64,000 nt of DNA. Origin: Archegozetes longisetosus. Lineage: Eukaryota > Arthropoda > Arachnida > Sarcoptiformes > Trhypochthoniidae. How positions within the stretch are numbered: the first letter of the stretch is position 1; each line of letters begins with the position of its first letter. Below, in pieces: positions 12,890 to 27,306 of the stretch. Made by a program: the position numbers and the translations under genes. The notes under the pieces are model-generated. The model had not been told where the DNA came from and did no database searches. It saw only the letters and a program-made list of their open reading frames with translations. The DNA lies in contig JAEMBT020000002.1 in the NCBI GenBank assembly GCA_018873245.2, positions 12,088,001 through 12,152,000 of the forward strand, read 5' to 3'.

Positions 12890-15800
12890 AACAAAATCTG
12901 TTTTTCTTCGCAAAAACTAAAACACTCTTTAGCAGAGACTGAAAACATTTAAGTTTTTCATGTCTACGTTCATGACTTGAAGGAGACTTTAAATCAGAAG
13001 TCCTTGTTTTATAAATTAAACGTTAAGATCATTTAAAAAATGTTACGAAAATGAATTGTGTTTTTTACTTGAAAATTATATTTAGGTTTTATGGCTGTCA
13101 CGAAGTAGATTATACCAAAATTCAATTATGCTAAAAGAAAACAAATTTTATCTTCATATTCAGAACCTTCAGAAGTCGTTTTAATCTCAAATTGAAACTT
13201 GAACAAGTTTAAAAAAAACTAATTTTCATAACATTTCTATATTGAAAATTTGAATACCTCAATAGTTAAATATAGCCTATAGACTACCTGATGGGTCGAA
13301 ATTATGCATATTTTCCATTTTTATTGCAGCTCTTAATTGTGAATCAACTTTTACTGTATAATTATAATTAAATAATTTATGGGTTTTCATAGTTACATTT
13401 AAAGCCGAGACTAAAATCTACAGAAAAATCAAGAAAACTCTTCAAACGATGATTATGTTGTTGAACTTGAAATTGCTGTCATTAAAGGTTGAAATGTTTT
13501 TAATAAATGCTGATTTCATATAATTTTGTGCGCGTTGTAATTACTAATTATTTTGTAATTCGGTTAACGTAAAATCCATTCAGTTCACTCGAAATGATTC
13601 AAAACAATTGAGAGCTTTAAATGAGGCGCTCACATACGTTATATTTAACGATCTTTTCTCATCAAACCGAAAATCTTATCAAAATGATTCTCTTTGTTGA
13701 CGTATTTCTCATTTACGACTTCAAAATAGCTTATATAATTTCTCAATGATTGCTTAAGATTAGAAATATTTGATTTTAGTAATAGAGAAATTAGTTGCTT
13801 TATTATATTTGTTATCTTCAAATGTAATTTATGGCAATAAGGAAAAGAGTATTACTGATTATTGCTGCATTGCAAAATTTATTTTTCGAAACTGGTACTC
13901 AAATTTTGTCGATTATATTCCAAATAAAACTTGATTCTATAATTAAATTACCTTACAAACTCAACTTATACTGCAGACTACATCCTTTGGTTTAGTTTAA
14001 TTTTATCATTTAAGATATAAATGTGTTGAGTTTACTGTTTAAAGAATGAACACTAAGTAAACTGTATATCTTATTACATTGATCAAGTTCCTGCTTTCTA
14101 AACGCTTCACGTGCTATCGCTCAGTTCAAGTACATTCACAAGTTAATTATGTCTCGAATATTTCATCAAAGCACTGCTTCCATATAAATTCAAATTGTAA
14201 ATTAATCAGTTTGACGAGCGTCCAGCATAAATACTTGCAAAAGCTTTAAGTAACGAGATCATTATAGTTACCGCATCACTATTAAGTCAGATAATTATTA
14301 TCTTTTTTGTGTTTAACTTTCGATAAATTTTAATTTAGGCAAACAGATACTGGTTGGCGACAATACAATCAACCTAACCTTACATTTTAGAATATGAAAC
14401 AATTATTTACTTAATTATTATGTATAAATGCTAACTCCCTCTCTCATCTTCAGTCATGCAAATATTGAACTTAATAGGATTGGAACATCAACTTTTGAGG
14501 GTTACCTTTCAATACAAAACTATTTCGATTTGATTTATACATTATGCATTTCTCTTTATTCACTTCCCTATTCTCATGTTTACAACAGTATTTGCATATT
14601 TTGATTAATAGTTAGCATCTGAAGGCACCCAAATGTGATCATCAAATTAAAATTTCTTTCCGCTTCGGTTTTTTCAATTCGTAATGATCGCATTTCTTTT
14701 TTTCTGATTCAAGTCTTATCTTTTGATTTGATTAAAAAATTGGACAATGATTTGGGAAAATAATTTGAATGGTTGAGTTAAATAGATCGATTATTTAGTG
14801 TGCCGTATGGGATGGTATGAGGTGTTTAAGAAAGTAAACATTCTGACATATAATTTACTATATGGTAGCGTCTAGTGAGCGGATATTGTGTGCTCGTGTG
14901 CCCTTTCTTATAATAATCAGGCTAATTGCTAGTTGTTTAGATTTGCTACACTTTTCTCTAATTGCCAACGTGTGGTTTCATCTGAGCAATGCACCACTTT
15001 CGTTTCACAAACTAATTCAACTCAGCCATTCAATTCAATTTGTTTATATCAATCTCATCATTTGGGTCGAACAGTGAGGAATCAGCCAAAAACTATTCAA
15101 TTATTATTTGTGCCTATTGTAATAGTCAAATGCTTTGGTTTATTGGCTATAACTCGTGACAGTTGCCACTTTAATGCTTCTCACGTTAATCTTTGAGAAC
15201 AAAGTGTATTTTGTTGATTGAGATCCAAAGTCGATGTCCACCTACTTGCCAGTTAGCCAGACGAGCGTAAGTGCGATAACCTATACTACAGTTAAGCGCT
15301 TAAGACGCCTTCCCAACACTACTTTTACTGCTTTCAATGTAATGCGCATATTTTATGCTTCATTCAACTTGTCTGTAAGTTTAAATACATAACACTCTCA
15401 TTACATTCTCTTTACATAGAGTACTAGATGAAAAAGTGTTGTTCGAGTTACCACTGATTGCCTTACTTTTAGAAGTGGTATTTTTCTAGAGAAAGCTCCA
15501 GTAATATATTGTTACACACCTTAGAAATAAATTGAACCCATAAGTCAGTAAAACTTGACCAAAAATATTGTGGACTGTATTATGTTCAAACTTATACCTG
15601 TTTAAGATATAGTCTGTATAACATAATTTAAAACAAAGAAAAGGTGTTGTTTGGGAGGTGATCACCTAAAAAGGTCTGTTAATTTAAAACATTGGAGCTC
15701 TCGATATTTATCATGTTTCATACATTCATTCATTGATGCCTACATTGCTCTCCTTTTACACCGAATTCCGTATTTTATCGCCAAAATGCCTGGTTTTGAA

Positions 15801-17302
15801 TTAGATTATTCTTAATTGATTAGGAATCCGCTTACACGCCAACAACATTTAGTCGATCTAACATACGATTAAATGGTCACTTAATAGTCTGGTCTTTATG
15901 ATTGATGTGTTAACAAATTGAATTTTATTCGTTAATCTCTCCATTAAAATCTGATTGAAATGCGCAAAAGTTGTTTTTAAACTTTTTGAGAATGGGAACA
16001 GAGTTGAGGTGGTGTTAGGCTTGTTGTTAATTTAAGTGTTTAGTACTAAATGTTTCTAAAAGTTACTCATAAGAACATAAATCTAATTTGGTTAATGTGC
16101 GTTTCATTTTTTGAGTGACCAAAAGGAGCTGAACCATTAGAAATAGTTTGCATATGATGTAGATTTGCAATTATGAAAATAATAATAGAAATACTACACC
16201 TTCATTATGATGTTGCAACAACTAAGTAATACCTATCTTAGATTTGATGTTCCCGTTAAAGGTTGTCAGCATTTTTCTTAATAACAATCTCGTTCATTAT
16301 TAGCTTAAATAAAGTAATTTCGTTAAAAAACAAGTCCTCTATTAAATACTGACTGTTGCACAACAATTGGTTTTTTGTATTAAATACTAATACTGTTGAC
16401 TCCTATACTTCTGGGCAAATAATGTTCTTCTGTTCTCTGCTATCTCAATGGGATGATATCGTGTGTTACTTAAGTGATCACTCATTTCTGAGGCCTTATT
16501 TGTGGTATTTTATGCATACATTGGGTATTGGTCTGAATTTTTTAATCGCAGATGTATGAGTAGGGCTTAAGCTAAGAACATATATATACTTTTGAATATA
16601 TAAATATAGTAACTATTTGGCCTACTTGTCTTAACAATTTCAAGTGCTCGCCTCCTGTTCATTATATGAGCGCAGCTAAAACTTGTTATTTTATAAATTT
16701 CATGGTGACAATTAAATGTGTTACTCAATCAATTAAGAATACCTGTCATACTTACTACAGTAGTTGCTGACACAAAAATTGTCGCAAGCTATATAGTTTA
16801 TAGTTTATTGACAAAGTGTATTGACCACAACAATGCACTAACTGTTCAATCACACTATTTTCGATTACCTTTTGAAGGCTGTCTCTCAAAACAATTTCTC
16901 AAATGTTTTGCTTAACAATAACAATAAGCTGAGATCATTTTTTCCAAATTCTAATTATATCTAATGACATGAAAAAACGTTACTCAAAACAAGTTTGCAG
17001 TTTTGACCAAACAATAACAGACAACTTATGAAAGTATAGGAATTAGTTTATTTCGATGAAAAGGGACACGTCAAGTTGTTAGATTGGATTTGATTGTCAG
17101 TTGAAAATAGGGGATTAAGTTTAGCTGTAAATTACTTTCCATAATTATTTGTTATAGCTAAGTAAAATCAAAATAATAACATTCCCATTGCAATCACATG
17201 TAAGAGTGAACTGATTCTCTTTTTTCAATAAGATCAGTGACGTTTGCGAGTGTAATCGTTCGTTGGTTTACACTAATATTATACAATGATAGAAAGCCTC
17301 AC

Positions 17303-17406
17303 CCGTCCGGCTTTTCTCAATAAGTTTTGTAACCCTCCCAATAGGGAAAGACTCTGAGTTCGTCTCAGTCAGTGCAATATTCACATAAGTCATTTGAAAA
17401 CCATCG
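17303..17406 (-). CDS. Candidate coding exon in a GC-richer patch, minus strand
   Basis: On the minus strand, after TATAG at 17408-17407, a frame stays open for 34 codons to a donor-like CGG|GTGAGG at 17303/17302. Residues include MTYVNIALTETNSESFPIG and RVTKLIEKSRT. The acceptor is weak. The plus strand also has a 30-codon open frame here, so strand is uncertain. The patch might instead be a promoter or an untranslated exon: a TGACGT word lies just upstream on the plus strand near 17240. Confidence 0.22.
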
Positions 17407-20400
17407 CTATATCATGCGGTAAATACAATATACCTGAATAGAATCAGGTTGTTTAGCGCAGATGCAGATCGGTCTTGAGTTGGCTGTTAAGTTGGGTCAT
17501 TCAGTTCTAGTTATGCTTCACATGAGTGCAGTTCTCTCTTCATCTCTCACACTATTAACATTACATGTGGTTTTTTCAATTGTGTGCTCACATACGGGAA
17601 ATCCAGTTTGATTTCTCTAGCTTATGTAAAATCCAGGTGTAAAACAACTTTAACGTTAGACAACTTGACTCGAAGACCCCTTATCACTTTTAGAAGTATC
17701 TGATCGTTTCGCTTGATTTGTATTGGTTTAATTGCTCGCCACTAAATCAGTCAAATTGAATACGCATAGAATGGGATTATATTTTGGAATAAGCTAGTGC
17801 CGAGCCTTTCATTATACGCTCATAATTAATTGCTTTTGATTTATTTGTGACCAAATTGAATAAGTTTGTCGATTCCGGATTTGACTTTTAATTGTCTTGC
17901 TATCTTTTTAATCGTATCGTAAAAACGACTTATTATGGTCGGCTTGAATTTCAAGTTTCATAGGGACATACAAAAAGGTATGTAAATGATTAACACTTGA
18001 AAACTTCCTTCTATTTTAATGCATTAGTTGTAAAATGATAGTATTGTGTTTTTAAGACTATCGCAAAACATAAAATTGCAAATACATGTATTGAAGTCTG
18101 ATTTTGCTGCAATTCTCTCACGAGTTTGTGATTTCATAGCCGTAATGACACGAGCCGTTAAGAACCGCAAACCCTATTTAGGACAAATATTACAGAAAAA
18201 TGCTGGCAAAATAAAAGAATGCTATACTTCTAGTTTAAAGAATTATATTAAAAGGGATTCTAGGTTTACTAGTGTCACGAAAAGTCTAAATGTTAACTTT
18301 GAGTATAACATTTCTCTCTTAGGTGAACACTCTTAAAATTTATAATTTGCTCACAAAGGATAAAATACTGTTATTAAAAGCTGCAACTGTTGCGTTTGCA
18401 CTCCCATAACAAGTCACTCAAACCGTATATTATTAAGCAGTAATAATTGATTTATCTGTAACTATCATTTCTTAGCCCAGAAAGTGTTAGCTTTAATTAC
18501 AGTACAAGTACAAAGGATCTTCACTTGAAGTCTAGCTCATTATTTTTTCTCACTTCAGGTACAATATGTCCCCGAGTCTTAAGGCGAGGCAATAGTCTGT
18601 AGCCAGATCTCAATATATTATAGTTTGAAATATTGAAGCTTATTTCTTGAAATTTAGAGAATGCGTTCGGTAGCGTTGGCTTGTGCTGTACCTGAGTATT
18701 GAGCTGAATATGTTTTTGCCTGCTGTTATTCCTCGTTTCGCATTACCGGTTCCCCTACCAATTTACTATTGAAGTGTAGCTGCATTTTTACTTCGAGCAG
18801 ATGTATAGTTCAAACTCATTTTAGTTTGTTTCTAACAAATATAATTCTTAGCAAAAAGTGTAATACTTTTGACATTGCAATAAGTATTGTACGCTATAAT
18901 CAAATTATCACTTCATGAAAGTTTTTATTTTCCCAACATTTTTTACAATCACTAAAAAATAAGAATAGATTTGATATTAAATTCACTATTTTTGGGGATG
19001 AAATTTCCCAAGTTTTTCAGGAAAATAAGATTAGAGTTTAGGAACTTTAATCTAAGTACTTGTCAATTGTGAAATATATTTTAGGAAATAAATTGGAAAA
19101 ATTATTTTTACCACTTGTAAGCACTGAGTCTTTTGAATCGTTTGCCCTCTCAGTAAATTTTCTCAACCGAAACAATCTTTTATTCTGAATTTTTTACATC
19201 TGCAAGATTTACAATAACTTGTAAAACTTCCTTATGACTAAATTACATTTTTAAAATCAAGTCTATTCTCAAATTCATAGCCTAACGTTTTCGCTTATCA
19301 TTTTTTTTTATGAAAGTTTATATGAAAATTTCCTCCCATTTAATTCTATTGTGTTTTTTCCATTAAACTTCAGGTAAAAATCGTTGAATTAGAAAATAAA
19401 AAACAAAAACTAGACGAGATAGTGAGAGGGCCTCTAAGAAGTATTGCAATTTTCCGGTGTCACAATACTGAAATGATTTATCAAATTGAGTCTGATCGTC
19501 ACCCATTCGTTTGACCCTTTGTGGAAACTGATTCTTTTCGTTAGTGATGTAATTAAGCCGAACACCCAAAGTGTGACTGCGAATAAATAATCAAATCTGC
19601 ATTTAATCATTTTAATTATGAGGTCAGAGTATGAGAGAATAGTGACAATATAAGCACTGATATGCTATGTATTTGTAATTTGAGTAAACAGTAGATCTGA
19701 TGTTTTAGCATTTGTTGCTGCTGTTCAGAAATGGGTTACTAGTTATTCAATTAGGAGATGATAATACTTTGCAGTCTCATTCACGTCCAAAAGGATAAAA
19801 CAAACGACAATATGTTTGCATTATTATGCTCCGGCACGTCAAATACTGTACGATAAGCTCATGCCAAATTTTAATAGTCAGCAAATTTTCAAATTATTCC
19901 TAACTGTTGAAAATTTGATATAATTCTATTACAGTTATAATAATCTGGATCTTTATAATTTTGTTTTCTTTATACTTTTGGGTGGGGTCTGTTTTAAGAG
20001 CTGAAGAAAAAACGAAGCGTGATCTAGCCCTTAGTGATCTAGTCTTTAGCATAATTTCAAAGCGTTTTTTCACTCATTTGAATGTTAGGGTCAGTCTAAG
20101 GCTTGTCCTTTTAATGAGCATATCTGTTATGCTTACTATATTCAGCTATCATTATGTGATTATTATTTCTAAAAACATATTAAACCTTTTATTAACATCT
20201 TATAAAGAGTTTCAGATTGAAACTAAACTTATTATTTCTTTTGTTAGTATGTGTTTCATATTTCTGTCGATCTACTGATTATTTAATGAATTAAATATAT
20301 TTATAGCTTCTCTTCATAATAGCTATAAAGCGGCACAAATTATACCGAAATTTGACACATTCTATTCGATAAGTTAAACTGATTATCAGTTCTATCTGCC

Positions 20401-22023
20401 AATTTGAATAAACATGAAATTGACCTAAAAATAATGTTTAAAGACAATCCAGCGTAAGATTTTGATTTATGCATTCATTTTCCAATAGATCGATTAGCAA
20501 TGTATTAAAGTGTTGAACGATAGTCTCAGCTCATAAATCGGTTATATATAGTACCAAAAGTTTACAGTTATTGTGTTGAATATTAAAATTTGTTTAATTT
20601 ATGGAAAACTGGAATCACAAAAATTTTCATATAAATTGCAAATTCTATTTATAAGTTGTTCGATCATCAATGAAGTTTTCTAAAAATACTTCAATTTGAT
20701 GATACTGCTTAAGAAAAATTACAATCAAGTCCATAAAAATCCTGTTAAAAAGTTGATTACAGAAAAGAATGCATCGATTAAGTTGCGTTAAGTAGTTTAG
20801 TATGCTTTACAATCTAAGTAATGAATGAATAATAATTATTTAACCCTTTAAAATGTTGACCAAAACTAAGTCGTAAGTGCTACTTAATACGAAAGCTCGC
20901 ATCAACTTCTAGATCTTCAGATAAGGTCAGATCAGAAAAGACTTGGTGAGCATCTTTGCTTAAAATTCACATATCATGTATCTGAGGTCTTCCCATTGAT
21001 AAAACTTGAGGCGATTAATTGGAAAATTGGTGAAACTGAAACTTGTTTTGTTTGACGTGTAGAGCTAATACATCATAAGTTGAGTTGTAAGAATGTAATA
21101 AAAATGCGTATCGTTTTACGATCATGTGCTTACATAATACAAAGCAATACTGCGAGACAGTAATATTGTCTCATGAATTCTTACGAAACAGACTTTTGTT
21201 ATTCTTGTATCAATTATTCTATGTTTTCCTTTTGAATGCGATAAGGTTTCCAACTCGAAGTCAATATTGCAAGTCATGAATTGAATAAGCTTTTGAGGGA
21301 TCACGATTTGTACAAATGCACTGTAAGCTATATTAAAGCATTACGAAAAACAACAAAAATAAACACAAAAATAAAAATAAACTTACGGGCCAATTATAAA
21401 ATTATGACTTATGACTTGCTTTTTAGCCACTCTACTTCCCTTTCGCAAGCGTGACATCGTATCCACATTCCTAATAAAACACAGACTTAAAAGTGTGTTT
21501 CCCTTGTTTGAGGATAAGATTGCAATTGTACTGATGATTAACATTAACAAATACAGTCTCTCTAATTGGTAGAAATGTAAATAACTTTTTCATTGTTAAA
21601 CCATTATCCATGTAATTGAAGTAACTCTAAGTTGATTTATCAGTAAAAAGCATAGCCCACAGCCCCTCACCCCGTGAACTGTTAGACTGGGATCTGAAGC
21701 CATAATAAATTGTATATATTAATTTCAATTTCTCGTGATTACTTCTATCCCCTTTTTCTGACTGTTGGCCAAGTCATGCAAATTTCTCGTTGTCAGCCCG
21801 TTTCAATTCAAGTTTTCTCACATACTTACACACAAGTGAACCAAACGAGAAAATCTATTAGAAAATCTCATGCCTTTGGCCGTACTAAATGATATGATAA
21901 GGTATTATCACATTTGTATGAAGCTTAAATGATGATCAGTTTCCATGAAATATATTTCTATATAAAGTCAAGTGGAAGTTTAGAATATCTGAGCTGAAGA
22001 GCAGCTTCACTTCCGCGGATATA

Positions 22024-22063
22024 AGTCTTGTTTGAGAATTATAAAGTCTTTTGAGAATTATAA
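22024..22063. repeat. Short tandem duplication, about 20-bp unit
   Basis: Two adjacent near-identical copies containing AAGTCTT and TTGAGAATTATA, differing by a 2-base gap. Confidence 0.7.
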
Positions 22064-25057
22064 TATGACTTAATGTTGTTGAGAAGGTAGAAAACTATAA
22101 ATTTAACCCAAAGCGTGGTAAGATCACGCATTAATCTTTATTTATTGGGGATGCAGTTGAATCACTGCCTGTCATTACGAGCATTAATTCGAGCTCAACT
22201 CCGAAAGTTTCCTCAATTAATTCAAGTAGACTTTAATTAGTTTGTATTTGTGTGTGAAAGTGTTGGCCGTGATTTTCTTTTGAATAGGTAATCAGCCGTT
22301 TATAGCCTTCTAATATTACTCTTTCTGTATCGTTATTACTCATGCAGAGAAACACATTTGTAAGAATCAATGAAGAAGAAACAAATCAGTTTTAACGTTT
22401 ATTCTTATTTCAACATTACTTTCCGCTTCTTTGTCTCTAGAGTCCATTAACGTCTAGTTTTCTGTTAGATTTTTCTATCGGTTAAAAAATAAAGTTTCAG
22501 ATATCTTTTATACCTCGATCACTGGTTTTCTAATTATTTGTCCGTTTACTTTCTTATCGTTTAGCTATATTTCTTTTACTCATCTCTCACAAAAGCATTT
22601 TTATATATTCAAAAAAAACTTAGTATTCAAATATACAATAGTGTTTTGGTGCGCAAAATACCAATAGAATTTCTCTATACAAAAGTAAATAAAATTATGT
22701 ATTGCTTGTAATACTGTTCAAAAGAATTTTCTTACAAAATATTCAATTAATATTTCTATAAGACTTTCTGTTGAAAAACAAAGTTATAGGCAAATAGTTT
22801 AAGATTAATGTTTTTCCTTTGTTGGTGTTTGTTATCACAGATTTTTTTGATAAGACAACAACTTTGTAGAAGAAAAACAAATATTATTAAGTTTGAGACA
22901 CAAAACCATCCCTGGATTAGCCGCTGGTCACGTATCGCCAAAATGAAAATATTTTTTCATTAATTCGATCGCATTGTGGTTTATATCTTAATGCCTAACC
23001 TGCAGTTTTTTCAATCCCCATTACATCAAATTATTGCTATTATATTGACATATAAACTAACATATTTAGGCCTCTCGCAGAGCTATTCCCAACAAAATCC
23101 ATCTGAAGGCTAAGAACATGATTGAGCCTTAAGTGTTGCACAATTAACCTTAAACAATAATGAGGTGCCTTATCTTGTGTATAACTATTGATCTATTAGT
23201 GAGCAAGGAGCTTTCAAATAGAAGTAGTTTTTCTGAGTGTTTATTGTTATACTTGTGAAAATTTCAAATGTTTAGAGTTAACAATTCATAAGTTACTTCT
23301 AGTGCCAAAACTAAATCTTTATTCATTGAGTGAACGCTATTTTTTCAGTTCAACTTTTATTCGAGTAGAAGTTTTAAATTATGGCTCATTTGTGCTGAGC
23401 GTTTCCAAGAATGTTGGCTACACAATACCTTAATTGTTTTTGAAACGGCTGGTCAGGTTTGCACTTTATTGTTGTTTTCAAGTGTTTTCCTTATTTTTTA
23501 CTCTATGTTTTGCAGCAATAAATTTGATAAGTTCTTGTGACAACAGGATTCTAACCTTATAGTCAATGTAGAGCATTACAGATGCAAATTGAAAATAAGA
23601 AAAACACATTATACTTTATTTTTATAAGTCTACTAGTCTTCCGATTACCACTTATTGTGAGTAATTTCCCGGATTTAAGTCAGTCAGTAGTTTATTATCT
23701 TTGTGAATACTTGGGTGGAGATATAAGAATAGTCTATCAAAAATTTAGATGAAATACTATAGTTGTATTTGGAAGAGCGTGCATAAGCTCTCAATTGGAC
23801 AGCGTATGAAAACACGCAAATCTTTCACTATTACTCATAAGTTATGTCAGATCCAAGTGGTCCGACTGTTATCAAAAGAAAAATTTGACACCATAAACAA
23901 TCCATATTGAAGTGGTGGCCGACACTTCAAATTGCATTATGTTTACAGACTGTTCTCAATGTTATTATACCTTGATTGCATATCGTAAATATTAACAAAT
24001 CTAAAACAATATATCCACTATTTCGATACACTTCGAGCACATGCTTCAGATCTGTGTTGAGGACATCACGAATTCTAACAGCTATTCAAGCGTACAGTTT
24101 AGAATTTGCATAATTTAATCAAAAGTTAACGACCGAAAGCACTGCTCAATTCTTAACACTGTATAATTGAATTTGTTTTTCTTAGAGTCGATTTATAAAT
24201 AACATTTAAAGTGCCGCCACTTGTTTTTTCGACTCATATTTGGCCATTTGATGGCAATCAAATGGGCACCAATGCTATAAGCACTTATTCAATATAACTT
24301 TTGTCTAATATATGGGTTGATTCTCGAAAAGGTTTTTTGCCTGACATGCAATAATGTGGATGAAGACTGTATGACCTAAATAATAAGCTGAAGCTATCAC
24401 GTTGAGGGATTAGATTCTTTTTTCTTTCTTGTTCAGATTCTATCCGGATTTCTTTCGTTTAACTGACTTATTGAAATTCATTCTTTGATCCAGATTTATG
24501 ATCGGCAATGTTACGCAAGATTGTCTACTTAAGAGGAAAAGTGTTTTGTCAAATCAAAGTATGATTTGTCGTCTTGAATGTTGCGCAATAACTCTTAATC
24601 TTTTTGTATGCTTTAGAAAAGCTGGTTTAAGGAATTTTTAGATTAAATTGTAATTTTATTCAAGGCGTAAATTGTGAAATACTAAATTGAATAATTATGC
24701 TCGTCGTGTGGACTCCTGTTTCTGAAGCCTGGCTTGTGACTAGAGACCTAAGACAATACATAATTAATTAAGTTTACTTCATTATGTAACTTAAAATAAA
24801 TTACATCTCACGTGAAATCACTAACACTAATCATTCTTATATCATTAGATACCATTCTTTAAGAGTTCTACCATTATTAAGTGCCAGTATTAAAATCAGG
24901 CTACGAATGATCCGAATACAAATTGACGGAGTCTTGGTCATTATAAAAATAACTATAATTTCTTAATTGTAAAAAAGTTACATTTTTCAATGCATTACCA
25001 TTTTTATTATTTTGGAAGATCACGAATTGAACTGCTTATTCTTATCGATTTTTATAG

Positions 25058-25221
25058 TATGTATTCAATTGAGTGAGATGTCTAGGAATGCTGTTTTAAG
25101 TGAAGCTCATTTAGATTCAGTGACACGGTTTGTAACAGAGAATTTTTTAGTTACAAATTCATTATTTAGAAGAAGAAAAGAAAAATTTTCCTTACAGTCT
25201 TGTGTTAATGCACTATTACAG
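25058..25221 (+). CDS. Candidate isolated coding exon, product unknown
   Basis: A 164-base segment follows a pyrimidine-rich acceptor (TCGATTTTTATAG) and ends at a near-perfect donor (ACAG|GTAAGA). It is open in one frame for 54 codons, entering with two bases of a codon and leaving in phase 0. The residues are protein-like and mixed in composition: AHLDSVTRFVTENFLVTN, then a basic RRRKEKFS and LQSCVNALLQ. The opposite strand has stops. No family was recognised. A start at the internal ATG (25078, MSRNAVLSEA) is possible. No matching upstream or downstream exon was found, so the gene structure is unknown, and chance remains a real possibility. Confidence 0.35.
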
Positions 25222-26134
25222 GTAAGACACAAATGAATGTGCACTCGCATGACTGCTCAACTTCATAGTTCTGCTTCTGTCTAAGCTTCGTACTTTCCAA
25301 TTGCGAATTTTCTCATGACCGCTCAATCCAAGGGTCAAGATCGTAGTCAAAACATTGCTGTCCATATCTTTTTTTAGGTCTTCTGTTAATTAATTTTGAG
25401 TTCTTTACATCGCTTAAGTCTTTCCCAACATTTTATCCTAATGGTTGTTTAATTGCAACTCTAATTTAGGTACTTTTGGTTGAAATACTTTACTACTAAA
25501 ATGAATTCATACTTTCAAAACGATTTTGACGCTCAACCAATTGATAGATTTGCTGTATTACTCCATTCTCACATTTTACCCATACATCAAATATTTTCGC
25601 TCAACTTTCACTTCTAAGTGCCTGAAAGACTTATTCATCAACTTCGATACAATACCTTTTAATGTACTGTACTTTAATTCTATTGAATCAATTTTTAATT
25701 GATGTTCAATTATTTTGCATCAAATTCTCGAAGCGAACTTTTGAATTGGTGCTCACATTGTTTTGATTTGTAAAACTTATCATTCTTATTAGTCGCACAG
25801 ATTTGAAAAACTCTATCAGAAAAGTAATCAATTTGAGGTATCATTTTATGATGTTTTGATTGTAAGTTTAGTCATATCTCTCATCCGCTTAAGAGAGGCA
25901 AGAGAACTATTCGTTTTGTTTAAAAAGAGTATAATAGAGTGAATGTTCAGTTCATCAACCTTTTGATTATCTGGTAATAAACTAATGCTCTTTTGCCATT
26001 AATGGTCATTTAATACTGAAAAAGAAAAGATAGAATACTTGCAGATGCTCGTTTCTTATATCTTATTGTACATCATTTGTGGTGATATGCCAAAAAAGGT
26101 AGCCTTAGATAAAGTGTAACAAAATAAGTCTGAC

Positions 26135-26236
26135 CTGTACCAACTGACAACAGTTTAGAGCCTGTTTTGGCAAGTGTTTCATTATAGCAGTGCTCGCCAT
26201 AACATCGCTTATTTTGTTTCCGCACTTCTGTCAGCT
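26135..26236 (-). CDS. Candidate isolated coding exon on the minus strand, product unknown
   Basis: Local GC rises to roughly 45% against about 30% around it. On the minus strand an acceptor-like TTTAATTATTTTAG is followed by an open segment with protein-like residues (LTEVRKQNKRCYGEHC, then YNETLAKTGSKLLSV). Two possible donors follow, GTACAG after 26141 and GTCAGA after 26135, and both leave in phase 1. The plus strand has stops in all frames here. No family is recognised, and no partner exon with matching phase was found. Confidence 0.3.
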
Positions 26237-27306
26237 CTAAAATAATTAAATAAAGACAGTTTACCTCAACCACTCATTTTATTAACTAATGTCTAGAACA
26301 CAGCGCAACAGTTTCTTAAGGGATTTACGAAAGCGTATCCGCGTTCAGTTAGCCTTAATTTTTTAATTGACTATGGCTCTAATTCAGAGTAGCTATTCAG
26401 CAGTAATTTCGTCTTTTATACATATCCAATTAATGTATATAACTCCATTAATTAATAATGATTCAACTTTGTTTCATAGAATCAATTATTGTAGAAAGAG
26501 TTGACACATACTTATTATTCATTGATCTAAATGCTTTTCGTTCATAAATATGAAAATTCGTTTATTTAACTTAACAATTGAGAACATGTTAGGATAAGAA
26601 GATTAAGCGGGTAGTCACAAGAGTGGTGTTTCATTATGCCATTCAAGTCTTGAAACTGTTAATATTAATTAATACTTGACTTTTTGATTATTGAACACTT
26701 GTAGCGATATCTCTTACATAGTAATAAAAGACGATCACTCCAATATGAATGTAAGCCTAATAAGTATGAAAGATACACTCGTTGCTATCATTTCTCGTTG
26801 ATGCACATTAAATTATGTTTACCCTTGCTAGCTTTCAAGGCAATTTCAAGGCAAATCAAGTATTAATGTTTAGAGTGACAATTTTCATCTACAATTCATC
26901 TTTGAGTGCATTTGACTGCAAGAATGGGTCATTCCTATGAAACTAACTCCAGTCATACAACTATATACTTAAGTGATTTTTTGATCCATTCTCAGATCAG
27001 TTTTGATAAGATTTTGATTTCTTTTTTATCTTTCAATGGTTTATATTATATCTTACGGTTGAAATGTATTAAAATGAAAGATAAATGATGGAAATGGTAC
27101 GATTCAAATCATACTTAAAGTCTTTACAAATCATTTAGAATATATGTGTTTAATACGTCTTTCATAAAGTAGTTTAAGCCATCATTTGATTAAAAAGAAA
27201 TCTCTTCCGATCAAAACAATGAAATAGGTTTAAGAAAGCGGAAGCAATTCATGTGTTAGTTTGATGTAGTGGACCGAAATCACATTTGGCAGAGTCAAAC
27301 ATATGA

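Larger units (their letters stand above)
12888..25057. other. Gene-poor AT-rich DNA with a few GC-richer patches
   Basis: No gene recognised with confidence. GC-richer patches lie at about 14860-15360 and 17220-17800. Near 15224 a short ATG frame (MSTYLPVSQTS) runs into a GTAAGT donor at 15267, but the start context is poor. Frames at 18046-18336 (96 codons) and 19961-20278 (105 codons) are of chance length and match no family. The candidate minus exon at 17303-17406 is listed separately. Confidence 0.45.

Noticed and set aside
14440-14530. Good acceptor followed by an ATG frame (MQILNLIGLEHQLL)
   Set aside because: The only donor-like word is weak (GTTACC) and the frame closes soon after; no continuing exon found.
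18046-18336. 96-codon frame on +
   Set aside because: Chance length, no recognised domain, no convincing splice or poly(A) context.
19961-20278. 105-codon frame on + with hydrophobic stretches
   Set aside because: In DNA this AT-rich, one or two frames of this length are expected by chance in 64 kb. There is no family signature, and hydrophobic residues follow simply from T-rich codons.
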